64,000 nt of DNA from an uncultured Bacilli bacterium. Lineage in GTDB: Bacteria > Bacillota_I > Bacilli_A > RF39 > UBA660. Numbering within the stretch: position 1 is the stretch's first letter; every line of letters begins with the position of its first letter. The notes beneath the pieces were generated by a model. It was given only the letters and a program-made list of their open reading frames with translations. It was not told the origin of the DNA and searched no databases. The position numbers were made by a program, and so were the translations under genes. The stretch is taken from NCBI GenBank assembly GCA_934096265.1, contig CAKOLI010000002.1, positions 1-64,000 of the forward strand, in the 5' to 3' direction. Shown one piece after another: positions 63,063 through 64,000 of the stretch.

Positions 63063-63242
63063 ATGTATTACTACGGTGGTTACAGCGGAGGAAATACCTG
63101 TGGATGCTCATCAAATACATATCCATCTTATGGATACCCATCATATGGATATAACAACACAGGCTATGGAGCCGCTATCATATTAGTATTATTCATTCTA
63201 CTAGTTATAATAATCGGATGTCGTTCTACTGGTAATTGCTAA
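63063..63242 (+). CDS. YjcZ-like small Gly/Tyr-rich sporulation protein
   Basis: 59 residues: Tyr/Gly/Ser/Cys-rich N-terminus (YYYGGYSGGNTCGCSS, repeated YPSYGY) and a C-terminal membrane segment (AAIILVLFILLVIIIGC). This layout is that of YjcZ/spore-associated small membrane proteins. AAAGGAGG is well placed for the ATG at 63063; the ATG at 63057 is too close. Confidence 0.7.
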   Translation: MYYYGGYSGGNTCGCSSNTYPSYGYPSYGYNNTGYGAAIILVLFILLVIIIGCRSTGNC

Positions 63243-63322
63243 AAATTCACTAAATTAAGGGAATAATCTTCCCTTTTTTCTATATTTGTGTTAAAATATC
63301 ATTTGTCCAAGGGGTGAAGTAT

Positions 63323-63871
63323 ATGTTTAAAAAAGTTAATATATTAGATGAAAAAGATAAACACTTAAGAATGAAAAACAGTGATGTAACATTTCCATTA
63401 AGCAAACAAGACAAAGAATTACTAAATAACATGCTAGAACACTTACACAAAAGCCAAATCGAAAAATATGCTAAAAAATACGACCTAAGACCAGGCATGG
63501 GACTCGCTGGTCCTCAAGTAGGAGTGAACAAAAAATTCTTTGTCATATGTCATGAAGAATACGAAAACACATTCAGAAACTACATAGTCATAAATCCCAA
63601 AATAATTAGTACATCAGAAGAAATGATATACGCTGATGGAGGAGAAGGATGCCTAAGCATAAACAGAGAAGTAGAAGGCATCGTAGGAAGACATGCTAGA
63701 ATAACTGTAGAATACTACAACGAAGAAGGCAAACTAATTAAAACTAGAGCAAGAGAAGAACTAGCTATTGCCTTTCAACACGAAATAGACCATCTAAATG
63801 GAATACTATTCATAGATAGAATTAACAAAAAAGATCCATATTACAATATGGAAAACATGAGAGCAATATAA
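63323..63871 (+). CDS. def: Peptide deformylase
   Basis: 182 residues; metal enzyme that removes the N-formyl group of new proteins. Motif 1 GMGLAGPQVG (Gly instead of the second Ala of GxGLAAPQ), motif 2 GGEGCLSIN with the Cys ligand, motif 3 QHEIDHLNGILFIDRI with both His ligands. AAGGGGTGA precedes the ATG at 63323; the GTG at 63314 lies in it. Confidence 0.95.
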   Translation: MFKKVNILDEKDKHLRMKNSDVTFPLSKQDKELLNNMLEHLHKSQIEKYAKKYDLRPGMGLAGPQVGVNKKFFVICHEEYENTFRNYIVINPKIISTSEEMIYADGGEGCLSINREVEGIVGRHARITVEYYNEEGKLIKTRAREELAIAFQHEIDHLNGILFIDRINKKDPYYNMENMRAI

Positions 63872-63905
63872 AAGTAAATAATGCCTTTATATTGCTCTTT
63901 TTTGT
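63860..63905 (+). terminator. Terminator of def
   Basis: AGAGCAATATAAA (63860-63872) and TTTATATTGCTCT (63886-63898) arms followed by TTTTTT on the plus strand. Confidence 0.85.
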
Positions 63906-64000
63906 TCCTTCATATTAACTAAATTAGTCTCTATCACTACCCTTTGTACTAACGCAATCGCAATCATAAGAGACATCGTATAAGACCCCCCATAAGAAAG
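63887..64000 (-). CDS. SEDS-family protein (FtsW/RodA/SpoVE), C-terminus only
   Basis: The minus-strand frame from the window edge encodes 37 residues starting LSYGGSYTMSLMIAIALVQR and ending MKEQKRAI, stop TAA at 63887-63889. SYGGS followed by a last membrane helix is the conserved C-terminal motif of lipid-II polymerase SEDS proteins. The stop lies in the def terminator stem. The rest of the gene is outside the window, so FtsW, RodA and SpoVE cannot be told apart. Confidence 0.75.
   Translation of the reverse strand, partial: LSYGGSYTMSLMIAIALVQRVVIETNLVNMKEQKRAI

Noticed and set aside
23437..64000. DGR reverse transcriptase or template repeat in the window
   Set aside because: No reading frame with RT motifs (YxDD-type) and no A-rich copy of the variable segment was found; these must lie elsewhere if they exist.

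Overview
The window looks like the chromosome of a very AT-rich, endospore-forming member of the Bacilli, most likely one of the uncultured gut lineages near the Erysipelotrichia/RF39 group. The evidence is the low GC, Shine-Dalgarno sites of the AGGTGAT/AGGAGG type, a T-box leader, and many sporulation genes: spoVS, spoVAC-AD-AE, cotE, cse60, a SpoVB-type flippase and YqfQ/VrrA- and YjcZ-like proteins. TGA behaves as a stop codon. Most genes are on the minus strand, and the plus strand is visibly C-rich and G-poor along resident genes, so the minus strand is probably the leading strand. No skew switch or replication origin is seen.

Layout. 0-1.1 kb: a tyrosine integrase ends beside the 3' end of tRNA-Ser(GCU), the likely edge of an element that extends off the left side. 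1.2-8.5 kb: hydrolase, type IV pilus/competence genes, smc and a PAP2 protein. 8.6-15.9 kb: a region of different base composition with tyrS under a T-box, a PEP-synthase-like enzyme next to a radical-SAM remnant, and several broken genes. 16-23.4 kb: spoVS, an unusual operon (acyl-adenylate ligase, degenerate membrane kinase/receiver, CapA lipoprotein) and a SpoVB-like flippase.

23.5-35.8 kb: three copies of a surface-protein cassette inserted between housekeeping genes (HAD and ABC genes, priA). Each copy has the same roughly 330-bp leader. The leader holds a promoter, a small ORF and a hairpin. In two copies the small ORF carries a G10 tract that puts it out of frame; nine Gs would restore a 41-45 residue product whose stop codon lies next to the hairpin. 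The C-terminal end of one cassette protein, and of a related protein at 57 kb, is a GC-rich hypervariable segment followed by about 100 bp of near-identical 3' flank with hairpins, as in targets of diversity-generating retroelements.

35.8-45.4 kb: rhomboid protease, rluD-lspA, pilin, mutS, a type III toxin-antitoxin locus (ToxN with a three-repeat ToxI RNA) and a two-component system. 45.4-50 kb: the spore-coat gene cotE is split by a 4.02-kb element that encodes a large serine recombinase. Joining the two halves at a shared CAT core restores a 179-residue CotE in frame, and the reconstructed element attachment site is a 16-of-17 inverted repeat centred on that core. This looks like a sporulation-gene intervening element similar to skin or SPbeta, here in cotE. 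50-64 kb: spoVA genes, ruvA, ddl, khpA, rpsP, mscS, the second variable surface protein (with a dockerin), a DUF4143-type ATPase, a Wzx-type flippase, small sporulation proteins, def and the C-terminus of a SEDS (FtsW/RodA/SpoVE) protein.
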